From Diphasiastrum complanatum (lineage: Eukaryota; Streptophyta; Lycopodiopsida; Lycopodiales; Lycopodiaceae): 60,000 nt of DNA. The position numbers and the translations under genes are program-made. Below are positions 1 to 9,630 of this stretch, one piece after another (positions within the stretch are counted from its first letter, which is position 1; every line of letters begins with the position of its first letter). A model generated the notes under the pieces. The model had not been told where the DNA came from. It saw only the letters and a list, made by a program, of their open reading frames with translations, and did not search any database. Location: the NCBI GenBank assembly GCA_029204225.1, contig CM055103.1, positions 3,505,224 through 3,565,223 on the forward strand, written 5' to 3'.

Positions 1-625
1 TCGATGTAGTTTATATGTGCAGAAATCTTCTTTCTAGACAACAATTGGTTGTTATTACCAGGCGGTCTTTGTAGGACTGCTAATTTCTTTAGATTTTCTG
101 TTGTACCAGATACTTCTTGTACTTGCACTTGGGATGGAAAATGTGGCTGTTGCACATGTGGTTGATAAACAGGATTCAATGGTCTCTGTTGTTGTCTGGC
201 TTGATTAATTGGATTGAAGGTGCACTTAAACAATTCATGACCAGATCTATTACAGAACACACATCTAGATTGATAGTGTGTTTGAAAAGGACCCTTATTC
301 GGACATCCATTCCTATTGTGGTTTCCCCTATAGATAGAACACCACAAGCCCTCTCTTCTCGGGTATGTATTTTGGTTAAAGTCTTTTGGACCTCATCCAA
401 CTGACTCTTATAGATTTTGTTTATTTTTTCAAGCTCATCCCGCATATCTGCAGTGCGTGACCTTTCGGTAATTCTTTCTTTAATAATTCCTTCAACATGA
501 TGTTCTCTTCTTCTTTCCCTTAAATTATCCTCGTGGTTAACAAAATGATGATCCTCATCATCTGATTTTTCTTCTTCTTCTATTATACCTTCTAACATGG
601 CTTGCTTTAGTTGACGATAGCTAAT
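1..625 (-). pseudogene. Ty3/gypsy gag remnant with CCHC zinc knuckle
   Basis: Read on the minus strand, an open segment continues off the left edge of the window. It contains a perfect CX2CX4HX4C zinc knuckle (CVFCNRSGHELFKC, near 230-275), the nucleic-acid-binding motif of retroviral-type Gag. A degenerate first knuckle lies just upstream, with Tyr in place of its second Cys. The knuckles are in a different frame from the upstream acidic, charged stretch at about 365-620 (EEEEKSDDEDHHF and a helical RDELEKINKIYKSQ region), so there is at least one frameshift near 360. The charged stretch lines up with the gag tails at 10.8-11.0 kb (LKRHNDYTLLQNAM) and 29.6 kb. The N-terminal gag domain is missing; the reading frame enters mid-gag directly from leader-like DNA. 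I infer a gypsy element on the minus strand with an internal deletion. Confidence 0.75.
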
Positions 626-730
626 TGAAAAAGTTAAGCAATAAAATATTGAGAAAGAAACGAGAAAAAAGTGGATGCAATCGAAATTGCCATTGTAATT
701 TGGTCGTATCATGCACTAATCTAAGTGAGT

Positions 731-908
731 TGTCAATGTCACCAATGTTTGGTAAAACTCCTCAATTTATAACTCACTGCCAATGCTGAATTCTCTCGAT
801 TTACACAAACACATGCTTAAAACTCGAACCTGCCAATTAAGCATCCTATCACTTTTATCTAATCAACCGAAAAGACTATTACTCATAACATATCTCTTTT
901 CATACATG
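731..908 (-). mobile_element. partial gypsy 5' LTR edge with possible primer site
   Basis: Reading the minus strand, a sequence ending CCAAACA is followed by one base and then TGGTGACATTGACA. This fits an LTR end plus primer-binding site placed just upstream of the gag remnant. The LTR would start at 746 on the plus strand (TGTTTGG) and is cut off near 908, where family A begins. An inverted copy of 640-907 lies at 40187-40450. No second LTR is visible and the tRNA primer was not identified. Confidence 0.45.
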
Positions 909-1130
909 GGAACTACGGTTTAAGAATGCTTCTCAAGGCTTGAGGAGGAGTCTTCTCAACACATGGTTTCATGACGATCTTCAAGAGGCAAGGCCGAGTC
1001 TATGAGGCTCACAATACATGTCAAAGAGGTGCAATTTTCAGGTTGTATCTACTTCAACACATTAACATTTGCTTCTCTTCCATTATTTGATGTAACATCT
1101 TGCTTTAATGAGATTTCTACATCTCAAAGT
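909..1130 (+). repeat. Repeat family A, copy 1, left part (interrupted by copia C1)
   Basis: This is the left piece of a family A unit and matches the minus strand near 38500-38720 and the plus strand at 8768-8917. It is open for the same peptide (e.g. EESSQHMVSWR in the 38-kb copy). The copia element C1 splits it at 1130/6950. The last five bases, AAAGT (1126-1130), are repeated at 6950-6954 as the target-site duplication. Confidence 0.8.
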
Positions 1131-1813
1131 TGTAAAAATTACAGCAAATAAGGATCCTAAAACACTTGAAATGATGAGGGAAACAATAGATTATGATTTC
1201 ATAAGATTAGCACAAGTTGAACCATCAAAATCCATCAAAAATCTATGCTTGAACCTCACTAAATGGGGCAAATCCTTGAAGAAGGCTTCACACGTGTGAA
1301 AGTACAGCCTCCCACAGTCTGAGTACTGTACACCAGACCTACATTCAATCCTATAATCATTAGTAATCACAAGTACTCAAACAATTATGAACATAGAGAG
1401 CAATTGCACCATTATGAGAGAAAAAACATGAAATTGCTTGATTGATTTTGGTGAGATATCATCACCTATATATACATGATCCATCATGGTTTTGGGCAGG
1501 TATGAGTAGCCCTAAACCTATCCCTAATGCTAATTTTGGTGGATCTTTCATCCCTACCAAGTTAGGGTTGGAATCTTGGAGATCCCTCAACAATGCAAAA
1601 ATTACCAAAAATAGCTCCTATTTTTTCTCCCTTGTATCTAAGCATAATTTGGACTCATTCCAAAGGTTCTAACACTTAGGTCTACTTGAGAACATCCTTA
1701 TGAATGGAATCCTATGCTATTTGACACGTGTGACAAGCCACATCATGACCATCTAACTATTTACAAGTCATATGACCAAAAACTAGTCAAGCTAGAATTG
1801 TGAATTTTTAGCA
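1131..1813 (-). repeat. C1 3' LTR
   Basis: On the plus strand it starts TGTAAAAATTAC and ends TTTTTAGCA, the reverse of a TG...CA LTR. A TATATATA box lies at 1467-1474 (minus-strand promoter). The 14-bp palindrome TTCACACGTGTGAA, with a G-box core, is at 1287-1300. The LTR is paired with 6268-6949. Confidence 0.95.
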
Positions 1814-1824
1814 CTCCTCACTAT
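1814..1824 (-). other. C1 polypurine tract
   Basis: The minus strand reads AGTGAGGAGTG directly before the 3' LTR. This is the expected place and composition for the plus-strand primer of reverse transcription. It abuts the stop of the RT-RNase H reading frame. Confidence 0.75.
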
Positions 1825-3231
1825 CTAGCTTGGTTCAATCATTGCTTTACTAATCACTCCAAGTGATGATCTGAACTTCATAAAAGGTGTCTTTTGAAGT
1901 GGTTTAGTAAGTAGATCAGCTACACATTCATTGCTTGGAACATGCTCCAAAGCAATCTCCTTGGCTTGCACCATTTCTCTCACAAAGTGATGGCATATCT
2001 CAATGTGCTTAGATCTTGCATGGAAGATTGGGTCAAATGAAAAGTGTTGGGCTGATATATTGTCATTGTAGATGATTGGTGCCTCCTCTGAATCCATGAT
2101 CTTTAGTTCCACCAATAATATCTTTATCCAAAGTACCTCCTTTGTAGTGGTTGTCAAAGCTTTGTACTCGGCCTCGGTTGAAGATAGAGATATAGTTTCT
2201 TGCTTTTTTGAAAGCCATGAAACCACACCTTCTCCTATGAAAGTTGAATAGGCACTTGTTGATTTCCTATCCCTCTTGTCCCCTGCAAAATCTGAATCAC
2301 TAAATGCATGAAGGTTAATCACATCTCCTCTATATAGAATCCCAAAATCCAATGTACCCGAGATGTATCTTAGAATCCTCTTAGCCTTTTTCCAATGGAT
2401 ATTCAATGGCTTTTGCATGGATTGGCTCAACTTACATACACTAAAGCTAAGATCTGGTCTAGTTATAGTGATCCACATTAAGGAACCTATAAGTTGAATA
2501 AACAAAGTGATGTCCATGAAGGATCTTTCATCATCTTCATTTGGCACTTTTACATCTTGCTCCATTGGTGTGTCAACACTTTTGCATACTTCCATCTTAA
2601 ACTTCTTCAAAAGACTTTGAGCATAGTTTACTTGACTTATAAAGATAAAATCAGACCCTCTAAGTACTTCTATTCCTAAGATGAAGTGAAGACACCCTAG
2701 ATCTACCATCTTGAACTCTAAGGATAGATCTATCTTGATTTTTTCAATACCCTCAACACTATTTCCACTAATGATGATGTCATCTACATAAATGAGTAAA
2801 AGTACAATACCATCATCATAAAACTTAATGTAAAGAGTGGGATCATATTCACTTTGAACAAAAGAAAGTGAAATAAGATAGCAATGTAGTCTTGAATTCC
2901 AAGATCTCGAGGCTTGCTTCAAGCCATAGATGCTTCTTTGGAGATGGCATACTTTGTTCTCCATTCCATGCTTGATGAACCCTTGTGGCTGCTCCATATA
3001 GATATCCTCTTTCAAAAAACCATTCAAGAAAGCATTAGAGACATCCATTTGACATAGAATCCATCCAAAATGTGATGCAACTGCAATGATTAGCCTTATT
3101 GTGACCATCTTGGCCACGGGTGCAAAAGTTTCCTCATAGTCTATCCCTCTCTCTTGAGCATAACCTTTTGCAACTAATCTTGCTTTATGTTTGTTAACAC
3201 TCCCATTTGCATTCAACTTAAGCTTGAAGAC
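1825..3231 (-). CDS. C1 pol 3' part: copia reverse transcriptase and RNase H
   Basis: This is the C-terminal half of the C1 polyprotein; a 463-aa stretch starting at an internal Met (3216) is uninterrupted. It copies element RNA into cDNA and degrades the RNA strand inside virus-like particles. The RT domain shows QMDVSNAFLNG (first catalytic Asp near residue 58) and the copia catalytic box YVDD at about residues 143-146. RNase H follows, with SDSDFAGD near residue 307, STEAEYKAL near 346 and a later Asp in a DN pair. The frame ends at 1825, next to the polypurine tract. It is the same frame as the upstream pol ORF, separated only by TGA at 3232-3234, and all catalytic motifs are present. No promoter is needed here: it is expressed as part of gag-pol. 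Confidence 0.93.
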   Translation of the reverse strand, partial: VFKLKLNANGSVNKHKARLVAKGYAQERGIDYEETFAPVAKMVTIRLIIAVASHFGWILCQMDVSNAFLNGFLKEDIYMEQPQGFIKHGMENKVCHLQRSIYGLKQASRSWNSRLHCYLISLSFVQSEYDPTLYIKFYDDGIVLLLIYVDDIIISGNSVEGIEKIKIDLSLEFKMVDLGCLHFILGIEVLRGSDFIFISQVNYAQSLLKKFKMEVCKSVDTPMEQDVKVPNEDDERSFMDITLFIQLIGSLMWITITRPDLSFSVCKLSQSMQKPLNIHWKKAKRILRYISGTLDFGILYRGDVINLHAFSDSDFAGDKRDRKSTSAYSTFIGEGVVSWLSKKQETISLSSTEAEYKALTTTTKEVLWIKILLVELKIMDSEEAPIIYNDNISAQHFSFDPIFHARSKHIEICHHFVREMVQAKEIALEHVPSNECVADLLTKPLQKTPFMKFRSSLGVISKAMIEPS

Positions 3232-5322
3232 TCACTTGCATCCTATTACATTCCTTTGAGGTCTCTCAACAAGCAACCAAGTTTCATTCTCAATCAAGGC
3301 ATCATACTCATCCAACATAGCTTTATACCATTCTTTGGAGTTCAATGCATCTTCAACATTAGATGGTTCTTCAAAACTAGATAAAGCATAATAAGTGGAT
3401 GAGATACCCTCAACTTGCTGTCCTTTGCCTTGATATGTGAGCCTTGATGGCTCCACTTTTGCCCTTGAAGATCTCCTTGGTGTGATAGGTGGGTTTGGTG
3501 CTTGCTCCTCCATGAGCTCCTCCTCAAAACCAAGATCTTGCTCCTCGGCCATCTTCTTCTTGATTGTTGGAGAACTTGAGCCTTCTTCAAGCATATGCAT
3601 ATGATGTTCATCAAAGATGACATCCCTTGAAACAACAAATTTGTTCAAGGATGGGAGATAGACTTTGTAGCCCTTGCTTGAGCTTGCATATCCAAGCATG
3701 ATCCCTCTTGTGGAAGATGGATCCTCCTTGGTTCTTGTTTCCAATGGTACATGCACATAACATATACACCCAAAAACTTTCAAGTGATTAAGATTGGGTT
3801 TCTTTCCATACAACATCTCATAAGGAGTTTTGCCTTCAATTGCTTTGCAAGACACCCTATTCATCAAGTAGTTTGCACATACAAGAGACTCACCCCAAAA
3901 AGATTTGGGCAAACAAGCATCTAATCTTAAAGCCTTAGAACATTCACATAATATTCTATTCCTTCTTTCAGCAACTCCATTTTGTTGAGGAGTGTAAGGA
4001 CAAGAAGTCTCTTTCTTGATCCCTTCCTCCTCACAAAAGGCCTTGAACTCATTGGAGATGAATTCTCCACCATTGTCACTTCTAAGAATCTTGATGCTAT
4101 GATTATGATGCTTTTCCACAAACAACCTGAACTTTACAAAAGTATCAAATACTTGAGACTTGAAGGAAAGTAAGAACACCCAACAATATCTTGAGTAGTC
4201 ATCAATGAAGGTTAAAAACATGGATGAACCTCCATTAGATTTAGTGCTAGCAATGTGCACATCCGAGTGTATGAGTTCAAGAGGATGAGATGACTTTGTG
4301 ATGGAGTTAGGAAACACCTTCTTATGTGCCTTGGATAAGGCACAAGCTTCACAAACCTTGTCTTCCTTCCCAATAGACCTTGGTAGGCCTAAAGCATACT
4401 CCTCCTTGATCATAGCCTCCATGGAACCCGAGTTGACATGTCCAAGTCTTTTGTGCCATAAAGTAAAAGTAGATATCTTGCTCTTCTCGGCCAACATGAC
4501 AACATTAGTATCCACAAATGCATCCAACTTATAAAGTTTGCCAGGTCTAGTGCCCTTAGCCACTATCTTACCCTTCTTCTTGATGAAACATTCATTTGAA
4601 GCAAAGTCAACATTGAAACCATTGTCTGCCATTTGGCCAACACTTAGTAGATTCTTTGTTATTGTAGGAATGTACAAAACACCTTCTATGTTGATCTTTT
4701 TGGAAGATCCTAAGCAAAGGGGAATGCTACCAACTCCTTCAATCTTACAAGCTTCATCATTTGTTGTATAGATAGACTTTATAGGTCCATCATAAGATAA
4801 GAGAGAAGAGAAAAACTCCCTTTTACTAGTCATGTGTGAACTAGCACCCGAGTCAATCCACCAAGAATCTTCTCCTTTGAAGCTTATTGAAGAAAATATG
4901 GACATCATGAGAGAGTCCTCATGTGAACTCTCCTCCTCCTCTTCTTTACTCATGTTGGCTTGGCTTTGATCTTGCTTCCTCTTGAAGCATTCCGAGGCAT
5001 AATGCCCCATCTTGCTACAATAGTAGCACTTCACCTTTGATTTGTCCTTCTTGACTTTGGTGGTTGATGGAGATGCCTTTGAGGGTCCTTCTTGATCCTC
5101 AAGCTTTGTAGACTTCTTGAATGTTGATACTTTGCCTTTGGACTTGCCTTTGCCTTTGGTGAAGAGAGCTTGGTCATCTCCACCTTGGATGGAAAGCCTA
5201 TCCATCCTCTCTTGCATTTGGCTCCTTCTTGATTCCTCGGCCATGAGTGTGCCTTGGAGTTCTTCAAGTATGGGTAGCTTAAACAATAATTGCATATCCC
5301 TGAACCAAATTGTCAAATTCAA
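3232..5322 (-). CDS. C1 pol 5' part: zinc knuckle, protease, integrase, start of RT
   Basis: This 696-aa open frame continues gag after a frame change. Visible in order: a CX2CX4HX4C knuckle at residues 99-112; the aspartic protease site WWIDSGASSHM at about 154-164 (catalytic Asp in DSG at 157); the integrase HHCC zinc domain (H290, H295, C324, C327); and the integrase core with D354 (HSDV), D416 (RSDNGGEF) and E452 (AERRNR), a D-x61-D-x35-E arrangement typical of copia. After a Ser-rich linker the fingers of RT begin (NEEWYKAM-like region), and the frame then meets TGA at 3232-3234. The neighbouring sequence expects Trp there (IGCK-stop-VFK), so a single TGG-to-TGA change is the simplest reading. 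Protease would cut the polyprotein and integrase would insert the cDNA. No other break was found. Confidence 0.93.
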   Translation of the reverse strand: MNLTIWFRDMQLLFKLPILEELQGTLMAEESRRSQMQERMDRLSIQGGDDQALFTKGKGKSKGKVSTFKKSTKLEDQEGPSKASPSTTKVKKDKSKVKCYYCSKMGHYASECFKRKQDQSQANMSKEEEEESSHEDSLMMSIFSSISFKGEDSWWIDSGASSHMTSKREFFSSLLSYDGPIKSIYTTNDEACKIEGVGSIPLCLGSSKKINIEGVLYIPTITKNLLSVGQMADNGFNVDFASNECFIKKKGKIVAKGTRPGKLYKLDAFVDTNVVMLAEKSKISTFTLWHKRLGHVNSGSMEAMIKEEYALGLPRSIGKEDKVCEACALSKAHKKVFPNSITKSSHPLELIHSDVHIASTKSNGGSSMFLTFIDDYSRYCWVFLLSFKSQVFDTFVKFRLFVEKHHNHSIKILRSDNGGEFISNEFKAFCEEEGIKKETSCPYTPQQNGVAERRNRILCECSKALRLDACLPKSFWGESLVCANYLMNRVSCKAIEGKTPYEMLYGKKPNLNHLKVFGCICYVHVPLETRTKEDPSSTRGIMLGYASSSKGYKVYLPSLNKFVVSRDVIFDEHHMHMLEEGSSSPTIKKKMAEEQDLGFEEELMEEQAPNPPITPRRSSRAKVEPSRLTYQGKGQQVEGISSTYYALSSFEEPSNVEDALNSKEWYKAMLDEYDALIENETWLLVERPQRNVIGCK

Positions 5323-5794
5323 AGCTTAGTCCATTCAATATGAGCTGAACAAGCTCTTCATCCTTGATAGGATCACCTATAAAGGCTAGTTCTTTGTTCA
5401 ATTCCTTTACTCTTAGGACAAAAGTATGTGTACTCTCTCCTTTCTTTTGATAGCTTCTATAGATTTGATTCTTCAAAGCTAATATTCTAGTTTGGTTCTT
5501 GGATTCATAGACCTTTTGCAAAGTCTCCCAAGCATCTTGAGCTGAAGTGCAATCTCCTACCTCTCTTAAGAGTTCATTTGCAACATTCATTTTTATGCAA
5601 TGTAGTGCAACATTGCACCTCTTGATGTATTTGGCTTTTTCTTGAGGATGAATAGGTTCACCCTCCTTACCATTTACAATTTCCATCAAATCTTGCATGA
5701 TCGTGATAGATTCCATTCTAACTTTCCATATGGAATAGTTAGTTTTCTTGAGCCTTTCATTAGTATCCAAAAGATATGCATTTATAGATGCCAT
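5279..5794 (-). CDS. C1 gag, N-terminal part (copia DUF4219/UBN2 type)
   Basis: The 171-aa frame begins MASINAYLLDTNERLKKTNY and contains the W-K-x-R-M-E and helical motifs of plant copia Gag (DUF4219 followed by a UBN2-like domain). This protein assembles the particle. The start at 5794 is the first ATG after a roughly 460-base leader from the primer site. It ends at 5279 just after NLVQGYA, where family members continue into a 'LPTFEELQG' segment. That segment is present here (LPILEELQG) but in the overlapping frame of the next ORF. This means a one-frame shift within the 5280-5322 overlap. It could be a mutation or, less likely, recoding; copia elements usually use a single frame. Confidence 0.9.
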   Translation of the reverse strand: MASINAYLLDTNERLKKTNYSIWKVRMESITIMQDLMEIVNGKEGEPIHPQEKAKYIKRCNVALHCIKMNVANELLREVGDCTSAQDAWETLQKVYESKNQTRILALKNQIYRSYQKKGESTHTFVLRVKELNKELAFIGDPIKDEELVQLILNGLSFEFDNLVQGYAIIV

Positions 5795-6255
5795 CTAGTC
5801 TCCTAATCAAGGACTTGACACAATTGAAGGTTACTTCTATTGATTTGATTGAAGGTCTACCTTATCCCACTTCTTAGGGACCTGAAAAGATCAGTAATAG
5901 ACTTCCTATAGAGATCTAAGAATGATCTCTAACAAAATCAAATCATAGAATACTAGAAACAATGCACTTGCTTGATTGAAGTAGACAATACTAGTAGAAT
6001 TGCCTCTCTTTCTATAAAGAACATTAAAGCTTCCAAATGATCTGATCAAGAGTGAATTTCAGCAACCTAATATACTTCCAGAATCACTTGTAAAAGATCT
6101 AAATGGAACTTAATGAGGATGTAACACAATCTACTATCCAATCACAAGCAAAAAATGATCAAAATTGATGAAAAATTGATCTAATTTGGTGCATAAGTCA
6201 AGCAATGGTTGGACTGAACCTAAAAACCAAGGATTTAGCTCATTTCAACCTTTAG
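5795..6255 (-). other. C1 untranslated leader
   Basis: This is the stretch between the primer site and the gag start. I see no ORF or strong repeat in it. It would hold the packaging signal if the element is mobile. Confidence 0.6.
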
Positions 6256-6267
6256 GCTCTGATACCA
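6256..6267 (-). promoter_or_regulatory. C1 primer-binding site (initiator-Met tRNA type)
   Basis: The minus strand reads TGGTATCAGAGC immediately after the LTR end. This is the plant copia primer site complementary to the 3' end of initiator tRNA-Met. It fixes the element's orientation and the LTR boundary at 6268. Confidence 0.93.
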
Positions 6268-6949
6268 TGTAAAAATTATAGCAAATAAGGATCCTAAAAC
6301 ACTTGAAATGATGAGGGAAACAATAGATTATGATTTCATAAGATAGGCACAAGTTGAACCATCAAAATCCATCAAAAATCTATGCTTGAACCTCACTAAA
6401 TGGCCCAAATCCTTGAAGAAGGCTTCACACGTGTGAAAGTACGGCCTCCCACAGTCTGAGTACTGTACACCAGACCTACATTCAATCCTATAATCATTAG
6501 TAATCACAAGTACTCAAACGATTATGAACATAGAGAGCAATTGCACCATTATGAGAGAAAAAACATGAAATTGCTTGATTGATTTTGGTGAGATATCATC
6601 ACCTATATATACATGATCCACACGGTTTTGGGCAGGTATGAGTAGCCCTAAACCTATCCCTAATGCTAATTTTGGTGGATCTTTCATCCCTACCAAGTTA
6701 GGGTTGGAATCTTGGAGATCCCTCAACAATGCAAAAATTACCAAAAATAGCTCCTATTTTTTCTCCCTTGTATCTAAGCATAATTTGGACTCATTCCAAA
6801 GGTTCTAACACTTAGGTCTACTTGAGAACATCCTTATGAATGGAATCCTATGATATTTGGCACGTGTGACAAGCCACATCATGACCATCTAACTATTTAC
6901 AAGTCATATGACCAAAAACTAGTCAAGCTAGAATTGTGAATTTTTAACA
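6268..6949 (-). repeat. C1 5' LTR
   Basis: The promoter LTR of C1, nearly identical to 1131-1813. The palindrome TTCACACGTGTGAA is at 6424-6437 and a minus-strand TATATATA box lies near 6604. It ends in CA/TG at the primer site and is followed on the right by the AAAGT duplication. Confidence 0.95.
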
Positions 6950-8765
6950 AAAGTTCAAGTAAGGCAATACTAGTTTTGTATGATGCCTATTGTATGGACA
7001 TTTTATTTCTTCTCATTGATGGCTTAGATATGTTTCCAAATCATTTTGAAAGCAAGTGGTTGTGTCATCAAATGTATGATCTTGGATCTAGTAAGAGCAA
7101 GAATGAGTTTGTTACTCATAGTGTGAAAAATCATGTTTTTACATGTTGTGAGGCAATTTGTAAACTTCTCTTGAGATTAAGTGAATCATCCATGAAGGAC
7201 ACTACGTACATCCTTGAGCAAGATCAATATACTGTTTGGTTTCAAGATTAGATTCATCATGGAAAAAGTTCATAGTATGTGGACTAGTGAAGCTAGAATT
7301 GAAAATCTTGATAATCATCACATTTGCTCATCTTATGATCATGATCTTTATGAGGCATGGAAGTCTCGGATTTCACTCTTTATGGTGCAGCCATCTTCAT
7401 CCAAGTGGAGCTTTCAAGTCAAAGATCATCATCAAGCATGGAGGAACACAAGGATATGGTGGCAAATTTCTTTGACAAGGGCAAGACGCGGTGCCCCACT
7501 TTGACAAGGAGGGGCGGGTTTTTTCCCGCCCCTCTTTGAGGAGAAGGGGCGAGTTCAAAATCGCCGCCCCTGATTTAGGGACACATATTTAATGGTAGCC
7601 ATCAAGGGCAGGTTTTGGTTGCCCCTTCTAGGGACTTTTAGTGTACTAAGCACCTTATATTCTTGATATCGACCTAGGACCTCTCCTTCAACACACTTGA
7701 CCATTGTTTGATTTGTTGCTTGTGGAGCTTCTCTACTGTGGCATTCATGTGAATCCAAAGTAAGCACCTTATCATACTCGTGATATCGACCTAGGACCTG
7801 TTCTTCAACACACATGATCCTTGTCTGGTGCTTGTGGAGCTTCTGTGGTGTCGTGAATTCTAGTAGAACAGTATAGATTCAAATTTTCATCCAAACCCTT
7901 GCGTCATGGCTCTCCTTCTTAGAAAAGCAAAGATAGAAATGTGGATCTATGTTGGCTCTAAGTGCAGGCCCACAAAATCACAACCAGATCCTAATTCATC
8001 TATTCGGAGCTAACCTTTGTGATAGGTATGTACGCCTTCCAAACTTGTAAAATTGATATATCAATCCCTCCAACTCTGCCATGCCTATTTTGTAAGGGTA
8101 TTAAAAGTGGAGGTTTAAGAATGCTTCCTAGGGTAAGAACTCAACTAGGACGTGGTATCAATGCAAGTTAAACCACACTTTCCCATTGCCATCAATGGAA
8201 GTTAAACCACACTTTCCCATTGCCAGGCTGAGTGGGAGTAGGCTAGTGGCATTCCAAGAGGTCTAGATACCTATAATTACACTTTTGAGGAGCTTTAACA
8301 AGAAGGTGCACGAGAAGAGGAGATGCTCTAGTGGTGGGATTTGGAGGTGAATGATTCAAGAGCTGGTCGGAGGAACTAATTAAAGTTGGAAGCTAATTTT
8401 CAAATTTTGGCCTCCTACATCAAAAGGTTGGAAGCACACAAAGCCTCATGCATGATTCAACTATTTACCGGGTCTAAATCTTTAGTTGACAATAAGAGAA
8501 TTGTATTTGACAATCAGATCACCCAAAAGGGGCCTTAGCTCAATGGTAAAGCGTTGGGGTCTTGTTATGAGGTGCTCGCGTAGCTTCCATCTCCCCAAGA
8601 TGTGGGTTCGACCCCTGCAGGCTCCAACACCACTTTTGAATTCCTTCTTCTTTTTTATCGAATTCATGCATGCGACAAGGGAGCGAGGAGAGCGAGAACA
8701 ACGATTACATACACACAGATTACAAGGTAGCGTCAGCAGCAATAATCACTATTAAATTCTTCCAA
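6950..8765 (+). repeat. Repeat family A, copy 1, right part
   Basis: This continues the unit broken at 1130. The first 550 bases remain largely open for the family A peptide (YDAYCMDILFL, KNHVFTCCEAICKLL). Relative to the 38-kb copy a short deletion at about 7220 shifts the frame. A G-rich stretch with GGGGCGG-like runs follows (7480-7570). The 7600-8500 part is non-coding and has no repeats of its own. At 8529 the tRNA-like segment begins. The whole piece aligns base by base with the minus strand of 36757-38500. The unit ends about 8765, where copy 2 starts. Confidence 0.85.
8529..8626 (+). other. tRNA-like segment with Pol III A and B boxes
   Basis: The ends GGGGCCT and AGGCTCC can pair as a seven-base acceptor stem (one G-T). 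A D-arm-like TAGCTCAATGGTAAAGCG fits a Pol III A box, GTGGGTTCGACCCCTGC fits a T arm and B box, and a T run follows at about 8648. TTGGGG and CCCCAA can form an anticodon stem, but the loop between them is about 33 bases. It would therefore need an intron, and the D stem has a mismatch. I favour a tRNA-derived SINE-like head or tRNA pseudogene carried inside family A, not a working tRNA. The copy at 36900-36976 lacks the B box. Confidence 0.55.
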
Positions 8766-9630
8766 TTTCAAGAGGCAAGGCCGAGTCTATGAGGCTCACA
8801 ATACATGGCAAAGAGGGGCAATTTTCAGGTTGTATCTACTACAACACATTCACATTTGTTTCTCTTCCATTATTTGATGTAACATCCTGTTTTATTGAGA
8901 TTTCTACATCTCAAAGTTCAAGTAAGGCAATACTAGTTTTGTATGATGCCTATTGTATGGACATTTTATTTCTTGTCATTGATGGCTTAGATATGTTTCC
9001 AAATAATTTTGAAAGCAAGTGGTTGTGTCATTGAATGTATGCTCTTGGATCTAGTAAGAGCAAGAATGAGTTTGTTACTAAAATCATGTTTTTACATGTT
9101 GTGAGGCAATTTATAAACTTCTCTTGAGATTAAGTGAATCATCCATGAAGGACACTAAATACATCCCTGAGCAATTATGTATCCTCAAGAAGATCAAGAT
9201 AGTGTTTGTTTTCAAGATTAGATTCATCATGGAAAATGTTCATAGTATGTGGATTAGTGAAGCTAGAATTGAAAATCTTGATAATCATCACATTTGTTCA
9301 TCTTATGATCTTGATCTTTATGAGGCATGGAAGCCTCGGATTGCATGAAGCTTTCAAGTCAAAGATCATCATCAAGCATGGAGGAACACAAGGATATGGT
9401 GACAAATTTCTTTGACAAGGGCAAGGGGCGGTGCCCCTCTTTGACAAGGAGGGGCAGGGTTTTTCCCGCCGCCCCTGATTTAGGGACACATATTTAATGG
9501 TAGCCATTAGGGGTGGGTTTTGACTGCCCCTTCTAGGGACTTTTAGTGTACTAAGCAGCTTATACGCTTGATATCGACCTAGGACCTCTCCTTCAACACA
9601 CTTGACCCTTGTTTGATTTGTTGCTTGTGG
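8766..9630 (+). repeat. Repeat family A, copy 2 (truncated at both ends)
   Basis: It starts inside the unit (TTCAAGAGGCAAGG) directly after the end of copy 1, so the two are head to tail. It carries the uninterrupted target site of C1 at 8913-8917. The peptide is open from 8789 but stops at 9032-9034 (TGA within LCHQMY), and more lesions follow. It is cut at 9630 by an LTR fragment. Confidence 0.85.

Larger units (their letters stand above)
1131..6949 (-). mobile_element. Ty1/copia retrotransposon C1, nearly complete
   Basis: This full-length copia element of about 5.8 kb has both LTRs (1131-1813 and 6268-6949), TG/CA termini, a primer-binding site, a polypurine tract and gag-protease-integrase-RT-RNase H in the canonical copia order. 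Target-site duplications AAAGT flank it at 1126-1130 and 6950-6954. The uninterrupted target survives at 8913-8917 (+) and 38515-38519 (-) in other family A copies. By eye the LTRs differ at roughly a dozen positions over about 683 bp, so the insertion is young compared with everything around it. Only two coding lesions were found: a frame change at the gag/pol boundary (about 5280-5320) and an in-frame TGA at 3232-3234. It probably no longer makes a complete polyprotein unless these are recoded. Confidence 0.95.

Noticed and set aside
8529-8626. Functional intron-containing tRNA-Lys(CTT)
   Set aside because: A loop with CTT can be drawn, but it needs a 28-base intron not expected for this tRNA, the D stem has a mismatch, and the paralogous copy lacks the B box.
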